A stretch of DNA of 64,000 nt from Lysobacterales bacterium (GCA_016721845.1 JADKHK010000007.1:62001-126000), one strand, 5' to 3'; counted from the first letter of the stretch, positions 1-10,800 are shown. Notes: generated by a model from the sequence alone, not told the origin. Numbers and translations: made by a program.

Positions 1-2
1 CC

Positions 3-725
3 GCCGAAGAGGCCTGTCTCACGCCGGGTGCGGCGGGCCAGACGCTTGGCGGCATCGTGCACGGCATCGATGTGTACGGTGCTCGTCGCTACGGCGACAA
101 GCCGAAGTCCGATGCGATCGACCGCGTGATCCTGCTCGCCCTGGATCGCGCCACCTGTGTCGGATCGAAGGACACTGCAGCGGGCGGTGCGATCAAGGCC
201 GTGCAGCTGGTCGCGGACGAAGCGCTGCAGGCGACCCTGCGCGCTTGGGTCGGCCGCCATGTGACGATCGATGGCACGCTCGCAGCCGCGACGTCGAACC
301 TGCACCGCACCGCCTGGGTGCTGGAAGCGACCGCCGCACGTGAAGTCGCAGGTGGCAGTTCGCTGTCGCGTGCGCAATCGGCGGACCTGCTGGAGAAGGG
401 GCGCGTGCCGGTCCGCATCGGCGCTCGCGGCTCACGCTTCGACGCCTGCACCGGCATCGCGCAGCTCTCGCGCTCCTCGCCCGGCATCGTGCGCGAGCGC
501 GGCAGCAATGCGGGCGCTGCGGTCGCGACGATCCAGCATGCCGATGTCGTGCATCTGTGTGAAACCTCGGCCGATGGCGAATGGTTCGGCGTTGTCATCC
601 GGCCGGCGAACAAGCCGAAGCTCGATTGCGGCGTCATGCAGTCGATTCCCGGCGCGGAACCGTATCGCGGCCGCTGCGTCTCCGGCTGGCTGCGCACCGA
701 CGAGGTCCTGATCGAAGCGGGCTGA
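3..725 (+). CDS. Hypothetical protein, 3' portion (cut by window edge)
   Basis: The reading frame is open from the first bases of the window, so the start lies upstream and the GTG at 57 is only an internal codon. The visible 240 residues have a middle section of the form TIDGTLxxATSxLHRTxWVLE (about residues 90-115), which resembles the DUF4431 pattern, and a C-terminal part with SH3-like features (VVHLCE..GEWFGVVI..., then GRCVSGWLRTDE). No catalytic motif was recognised. It ends 70 bp before hflK on the same strand. The function is unknown and the domain resemblance is tentative. Confidence 0.6.
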   Translation, partial: AEEACLTPGAAGQTLGGIVHGIDVYGARRYGDKPKSDAIDRVILLALDRATCVGSKDTAAGGAIKAVQLVADEALQATLRAWVGRHVTIDGTLAAATSNLHRTAWVLEATAAREVAGGSSLSRAQSADLLEKGRVPVRIGARGSRFDACTGIAQLSRSSPGIVRERGSNAGAAVATIQHADVVHLCETSADGEWFGVVIRPANKPKLDCGVMQSIPGAEPYRGRCVSGWLRTDEVLIEAG

Positions 726-795
726 TCGCCACGGCGCACCGCGATACCGGCCGTGACAATTCGCTATGCTCGCGGCCCATGATGGGAGAGAGCCG

Positions 796-1857
796 ATGAG
801 CACGCCTGCAGATCGCCTGGCGGAGTTGTTGCCGTTTGGACCACGCAAGGGTCGCGGTGGTAGTGGATCAGGGCAGTCGCCCTCGGGCGGCGGCGCGAAA
901 TGGCCGAGTGGCCTGATCGGAGCCGCGGTCGTCGCGGTAATGCTGCTGTGGCTGTTCTTCAGTTCCTACTACACGGTGCAGCCGGAAGGGCGCGCGGTGG
1001 TGAAGCGGCTCGGCGCGGTCATCGCGATCACCGATCCCGGCCTGCATTTCAAGCTGCCGTTCGGCATCGACACGGTCGAGTTCGTCGCGACCGAGCGCGT
1101 GCTCAAGCAGGAGTTCGGATTCCGCACCCTGGCCACCGAGGGCGAGCGCAGCGAATACGCACCGGAGGATTTCCCGGAAGAGTCGCTGATGCTCTCCGGC
1201 GACCTCAACATCATCGACGTCGAATGGGTGGTCCAGTACCGCATCAGCGATCCGATGAAATATCTCTACGGCATGCGTGATCCGACCCGCACCCTGCGCG
1301 ACATCAGCGAATCGGTGATGCGCCGTGTCGTCGGCAACCGCATCGGCAGCGAGGTGCTGACCACCGCGCGCGTCGACATCGCGAATCTGGCCCAGCAGGA
1401 AATCCAGGAAGCGATGTCGAAGTACGACGTCGGCATCCACGTGGTCACCCTGCAGTTGCAGGACGTGGTGCCGCCACGGGCGGTGCAGCCGGCCTTCAAC
1501 GAGGTCAACGAAGCGCGCCAGGAGCGCGAGCGCATGATCAACGAGGCCACCAAGCGCCTCAACCAGGAAATCCCCAAGGCCAGCGGCGAAGCGAATCGCC
1601 TGATCGCCGAGGCGGAAGGTTATGCGACCGAACGCGTGAACCAGGCGCTGGGCGAAACCGCGGCGTTCCGCTCCATCCTTGCCGAATACCGCAGCGCACC
1701 CGCGGTGACGCGTGCCCGCATGTACATCGAGACCCTGCATTCGGTGCTGCCGAACATCGGCAACGTGATGGTGGTGAAGGACGGCAAGACCGCACCGCTG
1801 CCCTATTTCGAGCTGCGCAAGCCGCAGGCCGCACCCGCCACGGAGACGCCGCAATGA
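796..1857 (+). CDS. hflK: HflK, membrane protease regulator (SPFH/band 7)
   Basis: HflK and HflC form a large inner-membrane SPFH complex that surrounds and modulates the FtsH protease. The 353-residue product has a Gly/Ser-rich cytoplasmic N-terminus (residues 1-37), one transmembrane segment (about 38-57), the periplasmic SPFH domain beginning YTVQPEGRAVVKRLG, and a long Ala/Glu/Arg-rich helical part (about 225-300). The ATG at 796 is chosen because GGGAGAG lies just upstream; the ATG at 766 has no such site and adds residues not typical of the family. It overlaps hflC by 4 bp (ATGA), the usual hflKC arrangement. Confidence 0.95.
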   Translation: MSTPADRLAELLPFGPRKGRGGSGSGQSPSGGGAKWPSGLIGAAVVAVMLLWLFFSSYYTVQPEGRAVVKRLGAVIAITDPGLHFKLPFGIDTVEFVATERVLKQEFGFRTLATEGERSEYAPEDFPEESLMLSGDLNIIDVEWVVQYRISDPMKYLYGMRDPTRTLRDISESVMRRVVGNRIGSEVLTTARVDIANLAQQEIQEAMSKYDVGIHVVTLQLQDVVPPRAVQPAFNEVNEARQERERMINEATKRLNQEIPKASGEANRLIAEAEGYATERVNQALGETAAFRSILAEYRSAPAVTRARMYIETLHSVLPNIGNVMVVKDGKTAPLPYFELRKPQAAPATETPQ

Positions 1858-2792
1858 AGTCGACTCTCGCGTTGATCTTCGCCGTGCTGGCCGCGATCGG
1901 CCTGCTGCAGTCGACCTATGTGATCGACCAGGCCGAACAGGCCATCCTCGTGCAGTTCGGCGAACCGGTGGGCGAGTTGGTGAACACGCCCGGCCTGCAC
2001 TGGAAGCTGCCCTTCGTCCAGGATGTGCGTCGTTTCGACAAGCGCATCATGTCCTGGGACGGCGATGTCACCCAGATCCCGACACTCGGGCGCGAATTCG
2101 TGCTGGTCGACACCACGGCGCGCTGGCGTATCGTCGATCCGCTCAAGTTCCTGCGCTCGGTGCGCGACGAGGCCGGCGCACGCACGCGCCTCGATGATCT
2201 GATCGACTCGGTTGCACGCGACATCATTTCCGGGACCAATCTGGAAGAGATCATCCGCTCCAAGGACTGGACCGTCGACGTGAAGGCGCTGGGCGAAGAA
2301 GGCCTGTCGCTGGAGCAGGTCGACCTGACCCGTCCAAAGAAGGGCCGCGCGGTGCTGGAAAAGGAAATGCTGGCGGCGGCGTCGAAGCTGATGCCGGAAC
2401 TCGGCATCGAGCTCGTCGACGTGCGCCTGAAGCGCATCAACTACATCGAGAGTGTCGGCCGCCAGGTCGAGACGCGCATGATCTCCGAGCGCCAGAGCAT
2501 TGCCGAACGCTTCCGTTCCGAAGGCCAGGGCAAGAGCAGCGAAATTCTCGGCCAGATGGAGCGCGAGTTGCGCCAGATTCGCTCCGAAGCCGAACGCAAG
2601 GCGGCTGAAATCCGCGGCAAGGCCGATGGTGAAGCGACCAGGATCTACGGCGAGACGTATGGCGCCGATCCCGAATTCTTCGCCTTCCTGCGCACGCTGG
2701 ACAGTTACAAGGCGATGGGCGAGAACACCACGCTGGTGCTCGATGCCGACTCGGAGTTCTTCCGCTACCTCGATTCGACGCGCGCGCGCTGA
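1854..2792 (+). CDS. hflC: HflC, membrane protease regulator (SPFH/band 7)
   Basis: Partner of HflK in the FtsH-associated complex. The 312 residues comprise an N-terminal signal-anchor helix (about 3-20), an SPFH domain starting STYVIDQAEQAILVQFGEPV, and a charged coiled-coil region (about 205-260, with SERQSIAERFRSEGQGKSSE). The C-terminal part contains the conserved YGADPEFFAFLRTLDSYK block typical of HflC. Translation is probably coupled to hflK through the ATGA overlap. The gene is intact and of normal length. Confidence 0.95.
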   Translation: MKSTLALIFAVLAAIGLLQSTYVIDQAEQAILVQFGEPVGELVNTPGLHWKLPFVQDVRRFDKRIMSWDGDVTQIPTLGREFVLVDTTARWRIVDPLKFLRSVRDEAGARTRLDDLIDSVARDIISGTNLEEIIRSKDWTVDVKALGEEGLSLEQVDLTRPKKGRAVLEKEMLAAASKLMPELGIELVDVRLKRINYIESVGRQVETRMISERQSIAERFRSEGQGKSSEILGQMERELRQIRSEAERKAAEIRGKADGEATRIYGETYGADPEFFAFLRTLDSYKAMGENTTLVLDADSEFFRYLDSTRAR

Positions 2793-2806
2793 GGGACGGA
2801 CTGCTT

Positions 2807-2833
2807 GCGGGTGCGATCGTGCATCGCACCCGC
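2807..2833. terminator. Stem-loop between convergent genes
   Basis: A perfect 11-bp inverted repeat, GCGGGTGCGAT and ATCGCACCCGC around a 5-nt loop, sits between the convergent ends of hflC and the GGDEF gene. No U-tract follows on either strand, so it may be a bidirectional RNA-stabilising hairpin or weak terminator rather than a classical intrinsic terminator. Confidence 0.4.
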
Positions 2834-2841
2834 GAGGCGGT

Positions 2842-5043
2842 TCAGTGTGAACTTTCGGCGCGACGCCAGGTATTGCGGCCGGCGGCCTTGGCCGCATAGA
2901 GCGCGCGGTCGGCATCGGCGATCAACGCATCGGCATTGTTCAGCGATTGCGTCACCGCAATCCCGATGCTGGTGCTGATCCGGAGCGTCATGCCTTCCAG
3001 GGTCACCGGCGCCACCATCGCCGCGATGACGGCAAGGGCAGTGCGCTCGGCCGCGTCCGACGCCAGTGTCGCTTCGACATGCTCGGTCAGCACCACGAAC
3101 TCGTCGCCGCCGATGCGGGCCACCAGGTCGCTGTCGCGCACGCAGCCGACCAGGCGCGTGGCGAATTCGCGGATCACCACGTCGCCGACGGCATGGCCAT
3201 GGCGATCATTGATCTGCTTCAGATAGTCGATGTCGAGGTAGAGCACGGCCAGCGCCGTCGGCTGATGGCGACCGCGCGCCACCGCGAGCGCCAGACGCTC
3301 CTCGAAGTGACGGCGATTGGCGACACCGGTCAGCGTGTCGAAGCGGGCTTCGCGTTCGAGCTGGGCCTCGGCCAGCTTCATGCGCGTGATGTCGAACGTC
3401 AGCGCGAAGAAGCCGCAGACCTCGCCGTCGGCGTCGCGCTCCGGGATGTAGCTGGTCTGGTAGTGGAAGATCCGGCCAGCCAGTTCGGCCTGGCCCTCGA
3501 AACTGACGGCCTCGCCTGCCAATGCCCGCTGCATGTTCGGCGCCAGCGTTGCGTAGAGGGTGTCGCCGCGCACCTCGCGCACGCTGCGGCCGATGATGTC
3601 GGCCTCGTTCACGCCGGTCAGCCGGTGCATGTAGGCATTCGAAAAGGTGTAACGCTCGTTGCGATCGACATGGGAAATGATCGCCGGGATGTTGTCGGTC
3701 ACCGAGCGCAGACGCTTCTCGCTGGCGTCGAGCGCCGCATCGCTGCGCTGCAGTCGGTCGTAGGCCGCAGCCAGCCGTGCCGTGGCACGGCGGCTCAGCT
3801 GCAGGAACACCGCGATCACCAGCAGGCCGGCCACGGCGGCGCCGGCCATCAGCAAGCGCAGGCGATTGCTGGTCTGCAAGGACTTCTCGCGCTCGGCGGC
3901 CAATTCCGATTCCTTGGCCAGGCGCTGCAGCTGGAATTCCTGTTCGGCATAACGCAGGCGTGCGTCGAGGTCCTCGCCGACCAGGGCGCGGTCCCGCCGA
4001 TCGACCACGTCATCGAGTTCGAGCAGGCGCTGCAGGTCCGGTCCGAGGTCGCTGCGGTTCGGCAGGCGCATCAGCTTGACCCGGATCAGCGCGCGCAGGA
4101 CGCGACGCTCCTCGGCGTCGAGACCGGCAAGGTGGAACTGCGATCGCGACAACTGGAACGACTGCTCCGCTTCAGCGAGTTGTTTGGCCTCGAGCGCCAC
4201 TTCGCCCAGGACTTCATGACCGAGTGCGCGCAACTGGGCATGACCGAACTGCTCGGCCAGTGCCAGCACGCGCTGCGCGCTGGCACGCTGGGTGGCAACG
4301 TCGCCCTGGTCGCGGGCGATGCGTGCCAGTTCCAGGTCGAGTTCGGCGCTGAGCTTCGGATCCTTGACGGCCACGGCCACGTCGATCGCCTCGCGCAGCG
4401 AAGCGCGTGCGGCCTCGACCTGACCCAGTCGCGCCTCGGCGCGGCCGCGATTGCGCAGCAGGCGCGCCCGAATCAGCGGTTCCGCGATCTCGCCCAGCAC
4501 CTGCAGTCCGCGATCGGCATAGGTACGCGCAAGTTCGTGGCGCTCGAGAAAATTGCTCATCGACGAGTAGCCGAGCTGCACGTCCGCCATCAGCGCCGGC
4601 GACGGCGTGCGACGCAGGCGGCGCTCGGCTTCGGCCAGCAGTTGTCCGCCCGGACTGTAGTCCTGCTTGGCCATCAGGCCACGGCTCTCGGCGATCAACG
4701 CGCGGATGGCGAGCAGCGGCTCGCCGGCCTCGTCGGCCGCCAGCTGCGCCGCACGGCCGGCATCGCGCTGGCAGTCCCAATTCGCGACCACGCGGCAGGC
4801 ATTTGCATGGGCGAGTTCGAGCAGGGCCAGTTCGCGCTGGTCGCCGCGCTGTCGCGCGGCCTCGAGCAGCGGCGGCAACTGCGCCAGCACCTGGTCCGGA
4901 TGCGCCAGGGCTTCCGATTCCAGCGGGTGGCGCTCGGTGTCATCGAGCATGGCCTGCGCCCAAGGCGCAGCGAGCAGCAAGGTCACCGCGACCAGGCAAG
5001 GCCAATTGAACGCGCGAGGGGTTCGACGCGGCGCGGCACTCAT
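2842..5043 (-). CDS. Membrane-anchored TPR-PAS-GGDEF diguanylate cyclase
   Basis: Predicted diguanylate cyclase making c-di-GMP from two GTP. The start at 5043 gives a 733-residue protein with an N-terminal signal peptide or anchor (residues 1-36, ending PWAQAM), a helical TPR-like sensor region, one transmembrane helix (about 390-408, LLMAGAAVAGLLVIAVFLQL), a PAS domain (about 445-555) and a C-terminal GGDEF domain. The active-site motif GGDEF is intact at about 645. The product-inhibition I-site RxxD is present five residues upstream (RDSDLVARI before GGDEF). The topology puts the TPR region in the periplasm and the cyclase in the cytoplasm. It is a close relative of the next gene upstream, which lacks the PAS domain. 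Confidence 0.88.
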   Translation of the reverse strand: MSAAPRRTPRAFNWPCLVAVTLLLAAPWAQAMLDDTERHPLESEALAHPDQVLAQLPPLLEAARQRGDQRELALLELAHANACRVVANWDCQRDAGRAAQLAADEAGEPLLAIRALIAESRGLMAKQDYSPGGQLLAEAERRLRRTPSPALMADVQLGYSSMSNFLERHELARTYADRGLQVLGEIAEPLIRARLLRNRGRAEARLGQVEAARASLREAIDVAVAVKDPKLSAELDLELARIARDQGDVATQRASAQRVLALAEQFGHAQLRALGHEVLGEVALEAKQLAEAEQSFQLSRSQFHLAGLDAEERRVLRALIRVKLMRLPNRSDLGPDLQRLLELDDVVDRRDRALVGEDLDARLRYAEQEFQLQRLAKESELAAEREKSLQTSNRLRLLMAGAAVAGLLVIAVFLQLSRRATARLAAAYDRLQRSDAALDASEKRLRSVTDNIPAIISHVDRNERYTFSNAYMHRLTGVNEADIIGRSVREVRGDTLYATLAPNMQRALAGEAVSFEGQAELAGRIFHYQTSYIPERDADGEVCGFFALTFDITRMKLAEAQLEREARFDTLTGVANRRHFEERLALAVARGRHQPTALAVLYLDIDYLKQINDRHGHAVGDVVIREFATRLVGCVRDSDLVARIGGDEFVVLTEHVEATLASDAAERTALAVIAAMVAPVTLEGMTLRISTSIGIAVTQSLNNADALIADADRALYAAKAAGRNTWRRAESSH

Positions 5044-5107
5044 GGGTCGATCCTGGATCCGGTGCGGTAAGCGGCATTCTGCCACCGCCCCGGCGTGCGT
5101 GGCGGAT

Positions 5108-6943
5108 TCAATGCGGTGCGGCGTGCCGCCAGGTACTGCGGCCGGCGGCTTTGGCCGCATAGAGGGCCTGGTCGGCGTCGGTCATCAGGCGGTCGCGGTC
5201 GCTGTCCGGTCGCGACACGGCGATGCCGATGCTGGTGCCCAGCGGCAGGGTGTGGCCATCCACCGTGAGCGGCTCCGCCATGGCCGCACAAACCGATGCC
5301 GCCATCGCATCGGCCGCTTCGGTGGCCGCGTCGGCGCCCGCCTGTTCCAGCAACACCACGAACTCGTCGCCGCCGATGCGTGCGACCAGGGCCTGCGGGC
5401 CGACGCACGCCGCGAGGCGATCCGCGAAATTGCGGATCAGCGCGTCGCCGGCGGCATGGCCGCGGCTGTCATTGACCTGCTTCAGGCGATCGATGTCGAG
5501 GAACAACAAGGCCACGGCCGATTTCTGCTGCCCTGCACGCGCCAGCGCCTGCGACAGCCGTGACTCGAATTCGCGCCGGTTGGCGAGCCCGGTCAATGCA
5601 TCGAAGCGCGCCTCGCGCTCCAGTTGCTGTTCGGCGCGGCGCAGGCGGTCGTTGGTCGCGGCCAGACGCTGGTTGGCGCGGCGCTGCAGCAGCAGGAACA
5701 GGCCGGTGACGACGACCCCGGCGATCGCGACGGCCATCAGCAGCGCCCGCTGGCGATTGCTGGCCGACAGCAGCTTCTCCCGTTCGCTGGCCAGATCCGA
5801 TTCCCGCGCCAGGCGCTGCAGCTCGAATTCCTGCTGCGCATAACGCAGGCGCGCATCGAAATCTTCTCCGGCCATGGCCCGGTCGCGGCGATCCATGGCC
5901 TCGTCGAGCGCCATCAACTGCAACATCAATGGCGCGGCGTCGCGGCGGTCCGGCTGGCGTTGCAGGAGCGTCCGCAACAATTCGCGCAGGGCCCGGCGCT
6001 GTTCGGTCTGCATCGAAAGCGTGTCGAAACCGCTGGTCGCGGCGCGCAGTTCGGCTTCGGCGACGGCGAGGTCGCCGGTGTCGCGCGCGGCGAGGCCGAG
6101 GACCTCGTGGCCGAGCGCCGCGATCTGCGGATTGCCGAGACGGTTCGCGAGCGCGAGCACGCGCTCGCCGGCCGCGCGCTGCTCGCTGACGTCGCTGGAA
6201 TTGCGTGCGATACGGGCCAGTTCGAGGTCCAGTTCCGAACTCAGCTTGGGGTCGTCGAGTGGTGCGGCGACCGCGGCGGCCTGCAACATCGCCGTGCGCG
6301 CCACCTCGGGGTGGCCGAGTTCGAGCTCGGCGCGGCCGAGATTGCGCAGCAGCCGTGCGCGCACCACCGCCGCACCCTGGTCGCCGAGTGCATCGAGCCC
6401 TCGCTGGGCATAGTCGCGCATCAGGCTGTGCCGGCCGAGCTGCAGGGCCATCGATGAATACGCCAGCATGACATCGGCGAGCAAGCCGCCATCCGGATGT
6501 TGCGCGAGGATCGCCTCGGCCGCGCCGAGCCGACGCTCGCCATTGCTGAAATCCTGCATCGCGATGCGTGCTCGCGCCTCGGCGATCAGGCCACGTACGC
6601 CGAGATGGTCGGCACCGGCCTTGCGGGCCGCGACGGTGGCCGCGGCCGCGGCGTCACGCTGGCACGACCAGTCGGCGATCACGCGACAGGCGTTCGCGCG
6701 CGCCAGTTCGAGCCGCGCCAGTTCCTCGGCCTGACCGCGCGCATCCGCGTCGGCGATCAGTGCCGGCAACTGGGCGAGCACCCGATCCGGTTCGGACAGC
6801 GCTTCCAGCTCCAGCGGATGCCGTTTCGAATCCGCCAGCGCCGCATGCACCAGCGATGAGACGCACCCCGACAGCAGGAACAATGCGACGAGCCGGCCCG
6901 GCCTGGGGCGTACAGCGCGGTGTCCGGTTGGTCGCAAGGGCAT
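5108..6943 (-). CDS. Membrane-anchored TPR-GGDEF diguanylate cyclase (paralogue)
   Basis: The 611-residue protein has the same plan as its downstream neighbour: N-terminal export signal, periplasmic TPR-like sensor, one transmembrane helix (RALLMAVAIAGVVVTGLFLL) and a cytoplasmic GGDEF domain with intact GGDEF at about 525. It lacks the PAS domain, and the I-site position reads VGPQ instead of RxxD, so product inhibition through the canonical site is not expected. The signal region contains LLSGC, which could be a lipobox, but the following VHAALA also fits signal peptidase I. Both genes begin their mature parts with a similar (D)(T/S)xRHPLE(S/L)EAL segment and lie 64 bp apart, consistent with tandem duplication. 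Confidence 0.86.
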   Translation of the reverse strand: MPLRPTGHRAVRPRPGRLVALFLLSGCVSSLVHAALADSKRHPLELEALSEPDRVLAQLPALIADADARGQAEELARLELARANACRVIADWSCQRDAAAAATVAARKAGADHLGVRGLIAEARARIAMQDFSNGERRLGAAEAILAQHPDGGLLADVMLAYSSMALQLGRHSLMRDYAQRGLDALGDQGAAVVRARLLRNLGRAELELGHPEVARTAMLQAAAVAAPLDDPKLSSELDLELARIARNSSDVSEQRAAGERVLALANRLGNPQIAALGHEVLGLAARDTGDLAVAEAELRAATSGFDTLSMQTEQRRALRELLRTLLQRQPDRRDAAPLMLQLMALDEAMDRRDRAMAGEDFDARLRYAQQEFELQRLARESDLASEREKLLSASNRQRALLMAVAIAGVVVTGLFLLLQRRANQRLAATNDRLRRAEQQLEREARFDALTGLANRREFESRLSQALARAGQQKSAVALLFLDIDRLKQVNDSRGHAAGDALIRNFADRLAACVGPQALVARIGGDEFVVLLEQAGADAATEAADAMAASVCAAMAEPLTVDGHTLPLGTSIGIAVSRPDSDRDRLMTDADQALYAAKAAGRSTWRHAAPH

Positions 6944-7146
6944 TGATCGATCCGCGGCGGTGGTCAGCCGGTCGATTCTGCCACCGCGCCGGTCGGCGTG
7001 GGTGCCGGCCGATTGCTTCGGTCAAGTGTGAACTTTGGGCCGGGTCGCCGCAGCGGGCTTTCGGCCGCCCGGGCGTCAACACTACGCTCGGGCCAGGTGC
7101 ATCGCCGATGCACGCGTTCAATCCAATCCTTGGGGGATATGTCGTC

Positions 7147-7845
7147 ATGGCCGAAAACGAAGCTGGAAAACCATTCGATCCGTTTGAACTCGCTGCCGCG
7201 ATCCTGCTCGGTCTCGGTGCGGTCGCATCGGCCGTGGCGGGTTACCAGTCGGGCCTGTGGGGCGGTGCCAGCGTCGAGGGCTACGGGGAGTCCTCGTCGA
7301 TGACGACCGAAGCCGCAGCGACCTTCAACGATGAATTGACCTCCTACATCCAGGACGCGCAGGTCGACGTGCGCGCCAAGGAGATGATCTGGGAAGCCAG
7401 CGAGATCGATGACGCGGCGCGTGCCACGCGCCTGCAGGAAATGGCCAGCTGGCTGTACACCTCGCAACTGACCGAGCACGCCTACCAGGGCCTCGAACTG
7501 CCGGTCCCCGAGGCAGACCCAGAAACCGGCGAAGCGGGATGGAACCTGCCCGTCGATGCGCTCGAAAAAGCCCTGAACATCGATCTGGGCGAGGACTACG
7601 TCGAAAAGCTGTTCGCCCCCAGCAGCGAAGAGTTCGCGGCCGCAAAAGAGCGCTTCGAAAAGGCGCGCGTGGCCAACGAGATCGGCGACAAGTTCTCGCT
7701 CGCCGCAGTGATCCTCACCATCTCGCTGTTCTTCGGCGGCCTCGCGCTGGTCTTCAAGACCAAGGTGCGCTGGGGCTTCCTCAGTAGCGGCGCGGTCGTG
7801 CTGGTGGTCGGCGTCGGCTACATGGCGACGCTCACCTGGGCCTGA
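7147..7845 (+). CDS. Uncharacterised three-helix membrane protein
   Basis: The 232-residue protein has an N-terminal transmembrane helix (about residues 14-34), a long acidic soluble region (about 35-175, rich in Glu, Asp and Ala), and two closely spaced transmembrane helices at the C-terminus (about 177-198 and 203-225). The ATG at 7147 is preceded by GGGGGA at 7132-7137, a good ribosome-binding site; the in-frame ATG at 7108 is less well placed. No family was recognised with confidence. It stands alone, convergent with the large secreted-protein gene. Confidence 0.75.
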   Translation: MAENEAGKPFDPFELAAAILLGLGAVASAVAGYQSGLWGGASVEGYGESSSMTTEAAATFNDELTSYIQDAQVDVRAKEMIWEASEIDDAARATRLQEMASWLYTSQLTEHAYQGLELPVPEADPETGEAGWNLPVDALEKALNIDLGEDYVEKLFAPSSEEFAAAKERFEKARVANEIGDKFSLAAVILTISLFFGGLALVFKTKVRWGFLSSGAVVLVVGVGYMATLTWA

Positions 7846-7862
7846 CCTGACACGTTTGCGAT

Positions 7863-10800
7863 TCAGGGCGCAGCTTCTGCGCCCTCGTTCGACGGGTAGA
7901 GCGTGCTGCCGGGTTGCAGCGGCACGGTCAGGGCACCACCTTGTTCGAAACCGTCGCGGTGGATCAGATTGCCGGGTGCGACGACCGGGTCGCTGTCGGT
8001 GGCGGCATTGTTGCCGGGGTCGATCTCGGACATCGCGCCGACCACGCTGATCGTGGCGCCATGTTGCACCGTGGCGCCGATCGCCGCGGAGATGTTGCCG
8101 GTGACGAGGAAGCGCAGCGCGCCACCGCTCGCCAGGTCCAGCGCCAGGTCGTTGATGTCGCCGCTGCCACCGGCCTGCGGGCAGTTCGCCAGCTGGAGGC
8201 TGTTGCAACTCCACAACACGCCGGACAATCCGGCCGGCACGGGCACGTCCAGCAAGGCGCCGCTGACGGCATAGGGCCCGGCATTCGCCACCAGCACCTC
8301 GTAGACGACGGCCTGCCCCGGCGCCACGCTGGCCGCACCATTGCTGTCGCTGACTTGCAAGTCGCTCGCATTGCGCACGCTGATCGTCAGCATCTGCGGA
8401 TCGGAGCTTGCCGTGCCGCCATTGGCGTTGCCACCGGAGTCGACCACCGTGACATTGACGCGCGCCAGCCCGGCGTTGCCGGTGAGCGTGTAACCGAGTG
8501 TGCCGGCGGTGTTGATGCCGACGGCCGACAGAATATTGGCGGGATCGAAGATCTCGAATGCCTGGACACTGGCGATGGTCTGGCTCGCATCCTCGTCGGG
8601 AGGACCGAAGTCGACCGATCCGAGCACGCCATTGCGCATCTGCGCGCCGCTGCTGCCGGCGGCGTGCTCGGGCACGATCGCCGGATTCAGCACGAAGCTC
8701 GGCTTGTCGTTGACCGCCGCGATCACGATGTTGACCGTCGCGACGTTCGAATCCTGCACGCCGTCGTTGATCTTGAAGGTGAAGCTATCGCTGCCGTTGG
8801 CATCGGCATTCGGCGCGTAGAAGTACTGGCCGCCCGCTTGCACGATCAGCGATCCCTTGGTCGGCGGGGTCACGGTGATGATGGTGTACGGATCGTCGTC
8901 GTTGGCGACCAGCACACCCCCGTAGCTGCCGCCGTCCTCGATCGCATCGAGGCTGCCGTTCTGCGCCACCGGGATGCGATTGAAGCCGATGCTCACGCTG
9001 CAGCTCTGATTCACCGCGCCGGTCGTGTAGCGACTCCCGACCAGGGTGCCATTGCAGCCGCTGACCGCGCCGATGCGATAGCCCGGGTTCGGCTCCAGGT
9101 CGAAGAAGGTCGTGCCGCCGGGCGCGACCGATTGCGGCGTGTTCGGGGTGGCACGGCCGTTCGCGCCGATGGTCGGCGTCACCGTGAGTAGCGTGGTCTC
9201 TGCGAACTGCGCCTGCACGTTGATGTGCGCGCCGACATCGAGATCGCTGCGCTGGGCGGTCAGCACGCCGTCGGACCAGGCCACGAAGATCTTTCCGGGA
9301 TCGGGGATGGCCGTCACCGTCGGGCCATCGGCGCCATAGTCGACCGTAAAGAGCCGGACCGGCTGACCATCGATGCTGCCGCCGGGGCCGGCCGAATACA
9401 GCAGGTTGAAGCGCTGGATCGTGAAGAACGCGGTCACGCTGAGGTTCGCGCTGATGTTTGCATCGGTCCGACTGGCTCCCGGCCGCTGATCGCTCCAGTG
9501 GTCGAACTGGTAACCGACGTCGGCGATCGCCTGCACCTCGGTGCCGCTGCCGGCATAGTCGACGGTCTGCTGTGCATTGCCACCGATCGAACCGTGCACA
9601 TCCGCGACGTAGTTCAGCGTGAACTGCAGCGGCGAGAACGCGACGGTCACGGTGCAGTCGGCGGTCGCCGGCGCAGTCGTGTACTGGTTGCCGACGAGGG
9701 CGCCACCGCAGCCGCTGGCCGATGCAATCTGCTGGCCGACCCCGGGCGCCAGCGTGAACACGAGCGTGGCACCGGCCGCCACGGTCTGCACGCCGCCCGG
9801 ATTCAGCGTGCCAATGCCGGTGACCACCGGCGTGATCTGGAAGCCGCTGCTGCGTTGCGCCAGGAAGGTGTCGTAGGCTGCATTGGCGTCGTTCCACGAC
9901 ACCACGTTGGTCGCGATGCTGGCGAATGCGACGCGATCGCCGCTGGCGCTCATCGCCGGATTCGAACTGTTGTGGTTGGCTTCCAGCGTGCTGCCGGCAC
10001 GATGCGAGACCAGGCTCATGCCCGCGCCGGCACGGTCGTACTGGTAGACCTGCTGGAAGAAGCTGCCGCCGTTGATGCCGCTGATCACATCCCCGGCCAA
10101 TGTCGCGAACACCACCCGCGAGGCGTCTGCATTGATGCCGAGATTGAACCATTCGCGGTTCGATCCCCGCGTTGCCGCCAGGTGACTGCGCGAGAACAAT
10201 GTGTTCGAACGCGTTGCGGTGTCGTGCCAGTAGACGTCGGCGGCGGCGCCGTTGCCATCGATGAAGCCGTTCACCAGCGTGCTGCCCGTGCTCGAGAACA
10301 ACACCGCGCTGCCATCGCCGCTGATCGCCAGCGGCACCGAGAAGCCATCGGCGAGGTCCGTCTCCGAGCTGATCGAATGCGAGATCAGCCGCGTCGTGGA
10401 GGTCGAAATCTGATGAACGAACGCCTGGCTCTGGCCATTGCTGACGCCGGTGCCGATCAAGTTCCCGGCGGAGGTGTAGTAGACGATGCGATCGCCGCTG
10501 TCGCTGAGCGCGACCGCCGTCGCGGCGGCGTTCGCGCCGCGCACCGTGCTGCCGAATTCGCGCGAGACCAGTCGGCTGGTCGCGGTGGTGCGGTCGTACA
10601 GATAGACGTCGTCGCCGCCGGCGTTGAGGTTGACGAAGCCGGCGATCAGGTTGGTCGCGCGGCTCTGGTACAGCACGTAGCGACCGTCCGGGCTCAGCGC
10701 GGTTGCACGTGAGGTGTCGTTGCCGGTGGTCGTTGCCGCATTCGCCTTCGACACCAGGATCGAGACGTTGTTGTCGCGGTCGAACAGGAACACGTCGCTG

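Noticed and set aside
6860..6890. LSGC lipobox in the second diguanylate cyclase
   Set aside because: A later AxA cleavage site and the matching signal peptide of its paralogue make ordinary cleavage or retention as an anchor as likely; not called a lipoprotein.
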